From Occultella aeris (lineage in GTDB: Bacteria; Actinomycetota; Actinomycetes; Actinomycetales; Beutenbergiaceae), in contig NZ_CACRYJ010000006.1 of NCBI RefSeq assembly GCF_902703175.1, positions 124,001 to 188,000 on the forward strand: DNA of 64,000 bases, read 5' to 3'. The notes below the pieces were generated by a model, which worked only from the letters and a program-made list of their open reading frames with translations, was not told where the DNA came from and did not search any database. Shown one piece after another: positions 7,492-15,872 of this stretch (positions within the stretch are counted from its first letter, which is position 1; each line of letters starts with the position of its first letter). The translations under genes were made by a program, and so were the position numbers.

Positions 7492-8378
7492 TGCCGGCCC
7501 TCACCGAATTCACCGCGCTGGCGTGGGCGCTGCTCGTGCTGGGCGCGCTCATCGTCGGGCTGTCCAAGGCGGCCCTGCCCGGCGCGAACACCATCACGAT
7601 CGCCATCTTCGCGGCCCTGCTTCCGGCGCGGGAGTCGACGGCGGTGCTCCTGATCCTGCTCATCGTCGGGGACGTCTTCGCCGTCTGGGCCTACCGCAAG
7701 CACGCCGACTGGCCCACATTGCGGCGACTCGTACCCACGGTGCTGGCGGGGGTCGCGCTGGGCGTGGTGTTCCTCGCGCTCGCCGACGACGCCTGGGTGC
7801 GGCGCGTCATCGCGGTCATCCTGCTCCTCGTGATCGGTGTGACGCTGTTGCGCCGGGCCGTCGGGCGGCGCGCGGAGATCCGGGCCGCGACTGGGTCCGG
7901 GACCGAATCGTCGCAGGCCCGAGTGGCAGCGGCAGGCGGCGGCTCCGTTGCGAGCGGCGCGGTCGCCGGCACCGGAGGGTCGGCGGCACCCCAGGATTCG
8001 TCGGCCGCCGGCTCCGGCTCGCTGGCCCGTCGCATCCAGACCGGTATCTACGGCACGCTCGGCGGGTTCACCACGATGGTGGCCAACGCCGGTGGCCCGG
8101 TGATGAGCATGTACTTCATCGCGTCCCGGTTCTCGGTCAAGCGGTTCCTCGGCACGTCCGCATGGTTCTTCGCGATCGTGAACGTGACTAAGGTGCCGTT
8201 CCAGGCAGGGCTAGGGCTGATCACGGTCCCGGGCCTGCTGCTCAACCTGGTGCTGATCCCCGCGGTGATTGCGGGCGCGTTCTTGGGCAGGTGGCTCGCA
8301 CCCCGGATCGACCAGGCGTTGTTCGAGCGGCTCGTCATCATCCTCACCGTGGTGGGCGCCCTCTATCTGCTCTTCTGA
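7491..8378 (+). CDS. TauE/SafE-family sulfite/organosulfonate exporter
   Basis: 295 residues, about eight membrane segments in two halves. The first half has VLGALIVGLSKAALPG and the second GGFTTMVANAGGPVMSMYF, the two repeated DUF81 motifs. Between them lies an unusual low-complexity linker of about 55 residues rich in Gly, Ala and Ser (residues 120-175). Proteins of this family export sulfite, sulfonates or related anions. It overlaps the oxidoreductase by one base, which hints at a shared pathway but does not identify it. Confidence 0.8.
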   Translation: MPALTEFTALAWALLVLGALIVGLSKAALPGANTITIAIFAALLPARESTAVLLILLIVGDVFAVWAYRKHADWPTLRRLVPTVLAGVALGVVFLALADDAWVRRVIAVILLLVIGVTLLRRAVGRRAEIRAATGSGTESSQARVAAAGGGSVASGAVAGTGGSAAPQDSSAAGSGSLARRIQTGIYGTLGGFTTMVANAGGPVMSMYFIASRFSVKRFLGTSAWFFAIVNVTKVPFQAGLGLITVPGLLLNLVLIPAVIAGAFLGRWLAPRIDQALFERLVIILTVVGALYLLF

Positions 8379-8403
8379 CTCTGCTGTGCGCGATGATGGC
8401 GCC

Positions 8404-8850
8404 ATGGACGATCGGGATGAGCAGGTTCGGCGGCGGATCCGTGCCTCCACGCTCTGGTTCGTCGCCGCGATCCTGACCGCGGCGGCGGCCCTGATCGTGT
8501 GGGCGCTCACCGTCGGGTTCCCAGTGGTCAACGACGCCCGGACCGACGCCGTGGCGGTCCAGGGCGACAGCGGCCGCGAGATCATGGTCCGGTACACCGG
8601 CGGCAGCCCCGGCTGCGGCGACCCGCACTCGATCGAGGTCGAGGAGACCCAGACCACGGTGACCATCACGACCCATGTGGTGGCGCCGCACGGGACCCAG
8701 TTCAACTTCGGCTGCGACGATGAAGGGTTCGCGATGTTCCAGACCGTCCGGCTCGAGCGTCCGCTCGGGGGGCGTGCCGTGTTCGACGGGCCGACCGGCG
8801 CAACGGTCGAGGTGGCGGCCGACGTGGCGACCCTGGTTGCCGCGGACTGA
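8404..8850 (+). CDS. Small single-span membrane protein, function unknown
   Basis: 148 residues: a charged start (MDDRDEQVRRRIR), one hydrophobic segment (about 14-38), and an extracytoplasmic domain with two Cys residues (SPGCGDPHS and NFGCDDEG) that could form a disulfide. No family recognised. ATG 8404 lies six bases after GATGAT, close to a -10 hexamer. It follows the TauE gene by 25 bases and may be part of that unit. Confidence 0.6.
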   Translation: MDDRDEQVRRRIRASTLWFVAAILTAAAALIVWALTVGFPVVNDARTDAVAVQGDSGREIMVRYTGGSPGCGDPHSIEVEETQTTVTITTHVVAPHGTQFNFGCDDEGFAMFQTVRLERPLGGRAVFDGPTGATVEVAADVATLVAAD

Positions 8851-8892
8851 ATACGGCGCGGGCAGCCGCCCGTGGGCGGGCGGGCGCGCTGA

Positions 8893-8930
8893 GCGGTGGG
8901 CGGCCCGGGGGGAGCGGGCCGGCCCACCGC
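8893..8930. terminator. Bidirectional terminator between convergent genes
   Basis: GCGGTGGGC (8893-8901) pairs with GCCCACCGC (8922-8930), continued by GGCCCG/CGGGCC inside, giving a 15-bp stem with one bulged base and a seven-base loop. It lies between the stops of the small membrane gene and the LPXTG gene. Confidence 0.65.
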
Positions 8931-8945
8931 GATCATGGGTGGCCG

Positions 8946-10958
8946 TCAGCGGCCACCGTCCTCACGCCGCCGGCGGGACAGCCCGAGGAGCGCGATCCCG
9001 AGCCCGCCCAGCAGGCTCGCAGCGAGGGCCGTGGTGCCGGCTGCAGCGCCGGTGCTGGGCAGCTGCGGAGTGGCCGGGTCGAGGGGCGCGTTCAGCCGTG
9101 CGGGTGGCACCGACTGCCCGACGAGCAGCACCGGCACGGTCGGCGCGGGCATGATCGGGTCCGGCACGGTCGCCGCGGGCACGATCGGGTCCGGCACGGT
9201 CGGTTCCGGCAGGATCGGCTCGATCTGCAGCTCGCACGGGATGTCCGTGAGCTCGAACTCGAACGTCGCCACCTGGGCGGGCACATCGAGTGCAACGACC
9301 TGGGTCGTTGCGGCGAGGGTCGGTGCTGACGCGGACTCGTTCAGCGTCCAGCCCGCCGGCAACTCCGCCGGGAGCAGGTAGCCGGGCTGCGCGACCGCGT
9401 TCAGGAACCGGCCGTCCTGCAGCCAGACATCCAGGCCCACACCCGCGGTCCATTCCACCGCATCGTTCGCGGTGGCGCAGTGATCAACCACGCCGGGCTC
9501 CGGGAAGGTAACCGGCATCGACTCCAGCGGAGTCGCGCAGTCCTCAGAATCGACCTCAACGATCGTGACGGTCGTCTCGGCCTTCCCGGAGGTACTCAGC
9601 TGCCAGCCGTCCGGGACCTCGGTGATGCTGTAGTGCCCGGCCGCGGTCGCGATCACGCTGTACGTGCCGGGAGCCAGGTCGGAGAGGTTCTCCGGCTCTC
9701 CGGCAAGGGCGTCGTCGACCAGGTGGTGCACCACGTACCCGACGTGATCCGCACCGGGCAGGGAGATCGCGCCGGTGGTCGCGCAGGTCGCCTGGGTCAC
9801 CACGAGCGGCGCGACGGCCACGCCGCACTCCTCCGCCGTCACCTCGTGCCGCGTCTTGCCCACCCAGGTCCACGAGCCGGGCTGGCCGAGGACCCACGAG
9901 TCGCCGGAGAGGACGTAGTCGGTGGGGCGCTCGTACTGGTCGATCCAGGTCCAGCCGAGGTCGCAGCGCACGGTGGTCTTGAAGCGGGTCTCCACCAACG
10001 CTTCCGGCTGGCACTCGACGTTGTTCTGGGTGCGCGTGTGCGTGGTGCGGAAGCCATCGGGGAACGCGTAACCCTCGGCCGGCACCACGTTGATCGAGAC
10101 CTTGCCGTTCAGCGTCGTGTGGTCGAACACGTAGTAGGTGTACTCGACGGTGCTGGTGTAGACCCAGTACCCGTTGTCCACGCCGCACTCGTCGACCCAC
10201 TGCGGCAGGGCCGGGGTGACGACGGTGAGCTCGGGCACCTCGGGCACCTCCGGTACCTCGGGGCCTTCGGGCTGCGGGCAGGCACTCACGTCCGGCTCGC
10301 CCTGCTGCCCACCTCCGGTACGCGTGTCCCAGCCGATCACGATGGACCGGTTGTGCGCGTCAGCGAATCGCAGTCCCACCACGACATCGGGGTAGGCCAG
10401 GCCGGACGGCCAGTCGGAGATCGAGCTGATACTGACGCTGAGCGGGTTGTTGCCCGTCTGGAGTCGCTCGTCCACGCCGGGCGTGCCCACGTACTTGCAC
10501 ACGAACACCTTGCGGACCGCGTCCTGGGTCATCGCCGTTGCGGTCGCGGCCGGTGTTGCCGGCGCGACTCGCTCCGGTGCTGCCGGCCGGGGTGCACTCT
10601 CGACTGCGGGCTCAGTGGCAGGGTCGGGCACGGACTCGCTCGCGGGCCCGGCTGCCGGTGCCGGGGCATCGTCGGCGACCGGGTCGGCCGCGGGCTGCGC
10701 GATCGGGTCGGCCTCGGGTGCCACGGCTGCGGGCTCGACCACGGTCGCTTCGACCTCGGGAATCGCCGTCGGCTCAGCGGCCTGCTCGGGTGCGGTGGGC
10801 TCGGCGGCCGTGGCGTCGACGACCTGCGCCTCGATGACGGCGGCGCCGCCGTCGTCGAGGGCGTCGGCGAAGGCTGGTGCGGAGGCCGCGGTCAGCACTC
10901 CCAGGCCGAGTGCCAGAGTTGCGAGGGTCGCGACGGACCCCCTGATTATGGTTCTCAT
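8946..10958 (-). CDS. LPXTG-anchored, Pro/Ala-rich surface protein
   Basis: 670 residues. A signal peptide ends near residue 32 (ASAPAFA). Residues 33-150 are low-complexity Ala/Pro/Glu/Val; the middle carries Cys-containing beta-rich segments (VDECGVDNGYWVYTSTVEYTYYVF, shortened: WVDECGVDNGYW) resembling repetitive adhesin stalks. Near residue 590 lies a decapeptide repeat of the type TVPDPIVPAA. The end is a textbook sortase signal: QLPSTG, hydrophobic stretch, then RRRRE. No sortase gene is in the window. GGGGGA precedes ATG 10958. The role is probably adhesion or cell-envelope structure; ligand unknown. Confidence 0.85.
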   Translation of the reverse strand: MRTIIRGSVATLATLALGLGVLTAASAPAFADALDDGGAAVIEAQVVDATAAEPTAPEQAAEPTAIPEVEATVVEPAAVAPEADPIAQPAADPVADDAPAPAAGPASESVPDPATEPAVESAPRPAAPERVAPATPAATATAMTQDAVRKVFVCKYVGTPGVDERLQTGNNPLSVSISSISDWPSGLAYPDVVVGLRFADAHNRSIVIGWDTRTGGGQQGEPDVSACPQPEGPEVPEVPEVPELTVVTPALPQWVDECGVDNGYWVYTSTVEYTYYVFDHTTLNGKVSINVVPAEGYAFPDGFRTTHTRTQNNVECQPEALVETRFKTTVRCDLGWTWIDQYERPTDYVLSGDSWVLGQPGSWTWVGKTRHEVTAEECGVAVAPLVVTQATCATTGAISLPGADHVGYVVHHLVDDALAGEPENLSDLAPGTYSVIATAAGHYSITEVPDGWQLSTSGKAETTVTIVEVDSEDCATPLESMPVTFPEPGVVDHCATANDAVEWTAGVGLDVWLQDGRFLNAVAQPGYLLPAELPAGWTLNESASAPTLAATTQVVALDVPAQVATFEFELTDIPCELQIEPILPEPTVPDPIVPAATVPDPIMPAPTVPVLLVGQSVPPARLNAPLDPATPQLPSTGAAAGTTALAASLLGGLGIALLGLSRRRREDGGR
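9131..9218 (-). repeat. 30-bp tandem repeat inside the LPXTG gene
   Basis: Units start at 9131, 9161 and 9191, each beginning CCGGCACGGT. They encode the Pro/Val-rich decapeptide repeats before the LPXTG signal. The period is a multiple of three, so copy number can vary without a frameshift. Confidence 0.75.
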
Positions 10959-11530
10959 GATCGATCCCCCGTGTTGCGGTTGGACGTGCGGTTCTGAGCT
11001 GCCACCGGCGCATGGTGGGACGAGTGCTGCGCGGCGGGGCGAGCCCAGATCAACACGACCCCGACGCCCCGGCGAGCGTCCGGCGTGGTGATCGTCTGGT
11101 GATTCAGAACGGCGGAATTCCGCGGCTGAGGGTGGGGGTGAGGGGGTGAAGGGTGAGTCTCGTCCTCACCTCACCCGGTCGCGTCGGCAGCGTCAGGGCC
11201 GGGAACCTGCCGAATCCCAGGGGCACCGGCCGGCAGAGGGTGAGGCGCAAACCCCGTGAGCACGGGCGGCCTCGGAAGGGGTGAGATATCGCGGCAGGGG
11301 TGAGAAGGCGTCGCGCAGGGGTGAGCAGGCACCGCGCAGGGAGATGCCCGCTGGGAGGAGTGCGTCGCCCAGATGCTTGAGCAGGCCGACGTCGCCGGTC
11401 ACGCCCTGCACGTCCTCGGCATCACGCCCGGGTCGGCCGCGTACATCCGCTTGCCGTTCAGAGCGCGCGAGTGAGCGGTCCCGCGGGCCGGGGCCGAACG
11501 GCGCCCAACCACCCGCGTTAGGGTGGCCCG
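10959..11530. other. 572-base gap with direct repeats, GGGTGAG cluster and a coding-like fragment
   Basis: No convincing complete gene. It holds TGGTGAT twice at an 11-base period (11086-11103), a 12-bp palindrome GCGGAATTCCGC (11112-11123), and the heptamer GGGTGAG six times at 11136, 11151, 11238, 11279, 11298 and 11319. From 11323 to 11473 (+) one frame reads like protein (DARWEECVAQMLEQADV, then VLGITPGSAAYIRLPFR) up to a stop, without a plausible start: perhaps the tail of a decayed gene. The 11-base repeats are suitably placed to regulate the LPXTG gene. Confidence 0.5.
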
Positions 11531-12163
11531 GTGACCGATCCCCGCCGTGGCCCGCTGCGCCTGCTGCGCGCGGCTGCGGTCTCGGTGAGCGTCCTCGGCC
11601 TCGCGCTCGGGGCGCACCTGGCCGCTGGCGGCACGCTCGGCGACCCGCTCGTCGTGGCCGCCGCCGGGGCCTTCACGATGCTGATCGCGATCGGAGTCTG
11701 TGGCAGCCGCCTGAACGCCGTGACCGTGCTGGCCCTGCTCGGGGCCGGCCAGTTCGGCCTGCACCACGTGTTCGCCGCCACGGCCGGCCTCGCGACCTCG
11801 GGCTGCCCGACGGGCACGGCCGGCGCCGGCCACGCCCACGGAGCGGCCCTGGCGGAGTCCGTGCAGCACTGCGTCACCGCCGCAGGCGGCGGGCACGCCC
11901 TCACCGCCGCCATGCTCGGCGCGCACGTGCTCGCGACCGTCCTCAACGCCGCCGTGCTCTGGCGGGCCGACCGTGCCCTGTTCGCGCTCTGGACGTGGTG
12001 GGCGCCACTGCTGGCGGTGCTCTTCGAGCGCACGCTCCCGGCCGTCGAGGCGAGCCGGCGGCCGCATGGCATCGCTGCCGGTCCGCGGGTGGTCCGCCCG
12101 CGGATCGCCTGGCTGGACCTGGCGCCACGGCGAGGACCGCCGCCGCTCGGCGCCACCGCCTGA
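11531..12163 (+). CDS. Polytopic membrane protein upstream of copC
   Basis: 210 residues with five hydrophobic segments and His/Cys-containing loops (GCPTGTAGAGHAHG and VQHCVTAAGGGHAL), plus a basic, Pro-rich cytoplasmic tail. No family assigned. The GTG at 11531 lies six bases after TAGGGT (11519-11524), suggesting a leaderless mRNA. Position 111 bases before copC on the same strand, and the His-rich loop, suggest a role in copper handling, but this is inference. Confidence 0.65.
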   Translation: MTDPRRGPLRLLRAAAVSVSVLGLALGAHLAAGGTLGDPLVVAAAGAFTMLIAIGVCGSRLNAVTVLALLGAGQFGLHHVFAATAGLATSGCPTGTAGAGHAHGAALAESVQHCVTAAGGGHALTAAMLGAHVLATVLNAAVLWRADRALFALWTWWAPLLAVLFERTLPAVEASRRPHGIAAGPRVVRPRIAWLDLAPRRGPPPLGATA

Positions 12164-12274
12164 GCCCGCCCACCCAGTTGCGCGGGGATCCGGGCCGGTG
12201 ACGCAACCCCAGCGATCCCCGCCCGGCGGCGCACCAGCGGCCGGGCACCATCACCGAGCCCTGTGAGGTTTCCC

Positions 12275-12895
12275 ATGTCCATGTCCCCACGCGCACTGAA
12301 CCTGCGCGCCCTGGCGGTCTCCGCCGTCGCCCTGTTCCTCGGCCTGACCCTCCACGCAAGTGCCGCCCAGGCGCACGACGTGCTGCTCTCCTCCGCCCCG
12401 GCGGACGGCGAGACCCTGTCGGCCGCACCCACCGAGGTCCGCCTGGCCTTCAACAACGACATCCTCGATCTGAACGCCGCCATCGTCCTCACCGACGCCG
12501 AGGGCACCGTGCTCACCGAGGAGGCGCCGGTGGTGGACGGTACCGAGGTGGCACTGCCACTGCCCGACGGCGTACCGGCCGGGGTCTGGACGGTCACCTG
12601 GCGGGTCGTGTCCTCGGACGGTCACCCGATCTCCGGTGCGTACGAGTTCACGGTGGACGCGCCCGTGGTGACCACCGTCGAGCCGACGGACTCGACGGAG
12701 CCCTTGGAGCCCACCGACTCGGACACCACCGCCACCGGGACCAGTGAATCCGAGCCGTCGGACAGCGCCTCCGCCGTCGAGACCGGCGATGACGGGTCCG
12801 AGTCCGGAGTGGGCCGGATCGTCGCCTTCGTGGTGGTCGCGATCGCGGTCGTGGGGGCCGTAGCCGCGGGCATCGTGCGTCGCAGCCGCTCCTGA
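12275..12895 (+). CDS. copC: CopC-family copper-binding protein
   Basis: 206 residues. The signal peptide ends at AAQA, leaving mature N-terminal AHDVLL whose His is the expected Cu(II) ligand; the second half of the site is SSDGHPISG with Asp and His. A Thr/Ser/Glu/Asp-rich stalk (about 125-170) leads to one C-terminal membrane span and a basic tail, so it is displayed outside the membrane. GAGGT precedes ATG 12275. The usual CopD/YcnJ partner is not in the window; the upstream membrane protein may substitute. Copper delivery or sequestration at the envelope is the family role. Confidence 0.85.
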   Translation: MSMSPRALNLRALAVSAVALFLGLTLHASAAQAHDVLLSSAPADGETLSAAPTEVRLAFNNDILDLNAAIVLTDAEGTVLTEEAPVVDGTEVALPLPDGVPAGVWTVTWRVVSSDGHPISGAYEFTVDAPVVTTVEPTDSTEPLEPTDSDTTATGTSESEPSDSASAVETGDDGSESGVGRIVAFVVVAIAVVGAVAAGIVRRSRS

Positions 12896-12953
12896 GCGAA
12901 CCCTTGCCGCGGCAGCCCCGGTCCGCCCGGGCGGGGCGGCGTAGCCTGGGAGG

Positions 12954-13262
12954 ATGTCACCCTGGCTCGTCGCCCTGCTCGGTCTGGCGGCCCTCGCCGT
13001 CATGATCGAGGCGCTGCTGCGCGCCGAGCGACGCCCGCGGGACCGCCGCGGCGAGGGCCACGGCGGCGGCACCTTCGGCATCATCGACGAGGTCTTCGCC
13101 CCCAGCCGACACGAGGCGCTGCAGGAGTTGGAACAGCAGCGCGAGCTGCCCGCACCCTCGCCCACGCCCGCCGACCCACCGTGGGGCACGTTCGTGTACG
13201 GCGATGACGGTGCGATCTTGGCGGTGGAGCTCACCCGCGACAGGCCGGACCAGGCTCAGTAG
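12954..13262 (+). CDS. Small membrane-anchored protein (DUF6191-like)
   Basis: 102 residues: one N-terminal span (residues 3-22), a basic stretch, GTFGIIDEVFAPSRHEALQELEQQ resembling the short conserved core F-D-x-F-x-P-x-R-H of DUF6191-type actinobacterial proteins, and a Pro-rich tail. ATG 12954 follows TAGCCT (12942-12947) by six bases, so it is probably leaderless. Function unknown. Confidence 0.6.
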   Translation: MSPWLVALLGLAALAVMIEALLRAERRPRDRRGEGHGGGTFGIIDEVFAPSRHEALQELEQQRELPAPSPTPADPPWGTFVYGDDGAILAVELTRDRPDQAQ

Positions 13263-13306
13263 TTCGTAGCCTTCTGTGTCCACAGGATCTGTCCCGCCCG
13301 GGCAAG

Positions 13307-13334
13307 TTGACAACGCTTGCGTTATAGTTGACGT
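13307..13334 (+). promoter_or_regulatory. higBA promoter/operator
   Basis: The -10 hexamer TATAGT (13323-13328) stands six bases before the GTG of higB. It is overlapped by an inverted repeat AACGC-TT-GCGTT (13312-13323) and flanked by two copies of AGTTGAC (13305-13311 and 13327-13333). TTGACA at 13307 is too close (10 bases) to act as the -35 for this -10. HigA autorepression at these repeats is expected from the family. Confidence 0.6.
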
Positions 13335-13697
13335 GTGGCATGGAACGTCGTACTGGTCGACGAAGTCGACCAGTGGTTCCTTGCGCTCGCTCAGGCTGAT
13401 TACGACATCGACACAGTTGCTGCCGCGATCGACCTGCTCGAAGAGCATGGTCCGAACCTCGGCAGACCGGTCGCTGACCGTGTCAAAGGCTCGAAGCGTC
13501 ACAACATGAAGGAGCTCCGCCCAAGCGGCACCAGCATCCGTATCCTGTTCATCTTCGACCCGAACCGCAACGCGGTTCTCTTGGTCGCGGGCGACAAGAC
13601 TGGGAACTGGTCGGGTTGGTATGAGAGAAACATCCCGGTCGCCGAGGAACGTTACGACGCGTGGCTCGCCGGCAACTACGACGAGGAGGTGAACTGA
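13335..13697 (+). CDS. higB: HigB-type (Gp49/RelE superfamily) toxin
   Basis: 120 residues. The sequence WNVVLVDEVDQWFLAL, MKELRP, IRILFIFDPNRNAVLLVAGDK matches the phage-derived Gp49-like / HigB family of ribosome-dependent mRNA interferases. GTG 13335 is leaderless by position. It overlaps the antitoxin start by one base (TGATG). Base composition is visibly less GC-rich than the neighbours, suggesting acquisition by transfer. In this order toxin precedes antitoxin, as in higBA loci. Confidence 0.85.
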   Translation: MAWNVVLVDEVDQWFLALAQADYDIDTVAAAIDLLEEHGPNLGRPVADRVKGSKRHNMKELRPSGTSIRILFIFDPNRNAVLLVAGDKTGNWSGWYERNIPVAEERYDAWLAGNYDEEVN

Positions 13698-14017
13698 TGG
13701 CTCGCAACTGGAAGGACGTCCGCCGCGACGCGGTGGAGGCAGGACGGCTCGACGAACAGCGCATTGAAGATGCCCGCGAGGACATGCTCGGCACGCTGCG
13801 GGCGCACCGACTTGCCGAGATTCGCAAGTCGCACCAGATCTCTCAACGCGCCCTTGCCGCATCGATGTCTGTCTCGCAGGCGCGCGTATCGACGATCGAG
13901 CGCGGAAAGCTCACCCGCACCGAACTGGGAACGCTGCAGTCCTACGTTGAGGCGCTCGGCGGCAGGCTCAAGGTCGTGGCCGAATTCGGCGACGAGTCGT
14001 TGATAGTTCGGGACTGA
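13697..14017 (+). CDS. higA: HigA-type XRE antitoxin
   Basis: 106 residues with a Cro/CI helix-turn-helix at about 45-75: ISQRALAASMSVSQARVSTIERGK. The ATG shares its A with the TGA of higB, and GAGGAGG lies seven bases upstream. HigA neutralises HigB and represses the pair. It ends 13 bases before the stop of the convergent recD, so the module sits right against the recC-recB-recD operon. Confidence 0.87.
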   Translation: MARNWKDVRRDAVEAGRLDEQRIEDAREDMLGTLRAHRLAEIRKSHQISQRALAASMSVSQARVSTIERGKLTRTELGTLQSYVEALGGRLKVVAEFGDESLIVRD

Positions 14018-14034
14018 CCAGACTGTTCGGTCAG
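14014..14034. terminator. Weak stem-loop between higA and recD stops
   Basis: CTGACC and GGTCAG pair around a nine-base loop; the element overlaps both stop codons. Six base pairs are marginal for termination. Confidence 0.3.
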
Positions 14035-15872
14035 CACTCCGGCGTCAGACGCATCCTGAGGCCGGAGGCGCGCTGCACCGGACGGCGCACGGCGGCCCGA
14101 ACAGCGGCCTCGGTGCCAACCACACGCACTCGCTCGCGTGCCCGGGTGATCGCCGTGTAGAGCAGTTCCCTGGTCAGCAGCGGAGAGTCCGCCGGTGGCA
14201 GCAGCACTGTGATCTCGGCAGCCTCGCTGCCCTGGCTCTTGTGGATCGTCATCGCATGCATGGTGTCCACGTCCGCGAGGCGGGACGGGGCGAGCCGGAG
14301 TCGCCCGGCGGTGCTCTCCACGACGGCGGTGCGGGTCCCGTCGTCATCGCGGACCACGACGCCGGTATCCCCGTTGAACAGCCCGAGCCCGTAGTCGTTC
14401 GCGGTGATCAGCAGTGGTCTGCCGACGTACATCGGCTCGAACAACGGGTCCCCGGTCTCCTCGGTCAGCCAGCGCTCGACGAGGTGGTTCCAGGTCTGCA
14501 CGCCGAAGGGTCCCCGCCGGTGCGCACAGAGCAAGCGCCGTGACCTGATCATCGCCAACGCGGTCGTCTCGTCCCCGGCGGCGGCCTCGGCGCGTATCGC
14601 TGTCGCTTGTGCTGCCAGCAAGGGCCGGAGGGCGCGGGCCGGATCGTCCGTCTCGATGAACTCGACGGCGGGTCCCGAGCCCGCGTCGGTGTCACCAACG
14701 CGAAGCGCGGCGAGCACGACCTCCTCGTCGCCACCACCATCCGAGCCCTCTACGCGGAGCGCGTCGACTAGGGCGCCCACGGGAGCCGAGAACCGGTGCG
14801 CCGTGGTCAACCGCTGCACCACGGCGCCCGACCCGAGGCCCGCCACCAGGTCCGCGAGGACGGCGCCCGCATCGACGGATGCCAACTGGTCCGGGTCGCC
14901 GACCAGCATCAGGCGGGTGTCGTCGCGCGCGGCCTCCAGCAGCCTGGCCATCATGGTCAGGTCCACCATCGAGGTCTCGTCGGCGATGATCACGTCGTGA
15001 GGGAGCCGGTTGCCGCGGTGGTGCCGGAACCGTGTGCTGTTGTCCGGGCGCCACCCGAGCAACCGGTGGAGCGTTGTCGCGGTCAGAGTGGGGATCCGGT
15101 TCCGATCGGCCTCCGGCAGACCTGCCGCTGCCTCGTTCACAGCCTCCTGCAGCCGCGAGGCCGCCTTGCCGGTGGGTGCCGTCAATGCGATCCGCAGCCG
15201 GCGGCCGTGCGCCTCCGCCTGCTCGGCAAGTACCGCGAGCAACCCGGCCACCGCCGTCGTCTTGCCCGTTCCGGGCCCGCCGGTGAGCACCGTGGTGAGT
15301 TGCCCCGCCGCCGCCCTGGCCGCAGCGCGCTGCTCCTCGTACCCAGCCCGGAACACCCGAGCCAGCCCTGCGTCCAACAGGGCCTCGTCGACGGCTGGTG
15401 CGGTCAGGGCGAGCCGGCGGTGGAGGTCGTCGGCCACCTGACGCTCCTGACGCCAGTACCGGTCCAGATAGAGCAGGTCGTGGTCCCAGCGGATCACTCC
15501 GGCCTCAAGCAGCGGGCTGGCCCGCACCACGTCGATCCAGGTCCCCACCTCGGGCCACGGAAGGTCGCCGACCTCCGCCGCGGCGGCGACCTCGCGCAGG
15601 TCCACACAGACCGACCCCCGCCGAACTGCCCGACTGGCGACCGCGACTGCGAGCAGGACCCGCTCGTCGGCCTCGCCGCCGATGGCGCCGAGCCTGGTGG
15701 CGACGTGCACGTCCGCGGCGTTCAGGTGGTTCGCGTCGTTGAAGGTTCGCAGCAGCCCACCTGCTCGGAGCGCGAGGCGTCGGTCCGCGGGGTCCGTGAT
15801 CTCGTCGACGGCGTCCGCCCCTGCGGCGGTCGCCTCGACCGAGAGGTCCCGGACCTCGGTCCCGGCGCTCAT
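14031..15872 (-). CDS. recD: RecD, exodeoxyribonuclease V alpha subunit
   Basis: 613 residues. A helical N-terminal domain precedes a superfamily 1B helicase: Walker A GGPGTGKTT near residue 197, DEx motif IADETSMVDLTMM, GDPDQLASVDAG, and the C-terminal MTIHKSQGSEAAEI with YTAITRARERV. RecD is the 5'-3' motor of RecBCD, which processes double-strand breaks and degrades linear DNA. The ATG at 15872 overlaps the TGA of recB by four bases; I reject longer upstream starts that would run inside recB. Confidence 0.92.
   Translation of the reverse strand: MSAGTEVRDLSVEATAAGADAVDEITDPADRRLALRAGGLLRTFNDANHLNAADVHVATRLGAIGGEADERVLLAVAVASRAVRRGSVCVDLREVAAAAEVGDLPWPEVGTWIDVVRASPLLEAGVIRWDHDLLYLDRYWRQERQVADDLHRRLALTAPAVDEALLDAGLARVFRAGYEEQRAAARAAAGQLTTVLTGGPGTGKTTAVAGLLAVLAEQAEAHGRRLRIALTAPTGKAASRLQEAVNEAAAGLPEADRNRIPTLTATTLHRLLGWRPDNSTRFRHHRGNRLPHDVIIADETSMVDLTMMARLLEAARDDTRLMLVGDPDQLASVDAGAVLADLVAGLGSGAVVQRLTTAHRFSAPVGALVDALRVEGSDGGGDEEVVLAALRVGDTDAGSGPAVEFIETDDPARALRPLLAAQATAIRAEAAAGDETTALAMIRSRRLLCAHRRGPFGVQTWNHLVERWLTEETGDPLFEPMYVGRPLLITANDYGLGLFNGDTGVVVRDDDGTRTAVVESTAGRLRLAPSRLADVDTMHAMTIHKSQGSEAAEITVLLPPADSPLLTRELLYTAITRARERVRVVGTEAAVRAAVRRPVQRASGLRMRLTPEC

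Noticed and set aside
11279-11325. GGGTGAG repeats at 19- and 21-base spacing read as a CRISPR-like array
   Set aside because: Repeats are only seven bases, spacing is irregular, spacers are too short and no cas genes are present.
13307-13328. TTGACA and TATAGT read as a -35/-10 pair for higBA
   Set aside because: Spacing is 10 bases instead of about 17; TTGACA belongs to the direct repeat AGTTGAC.
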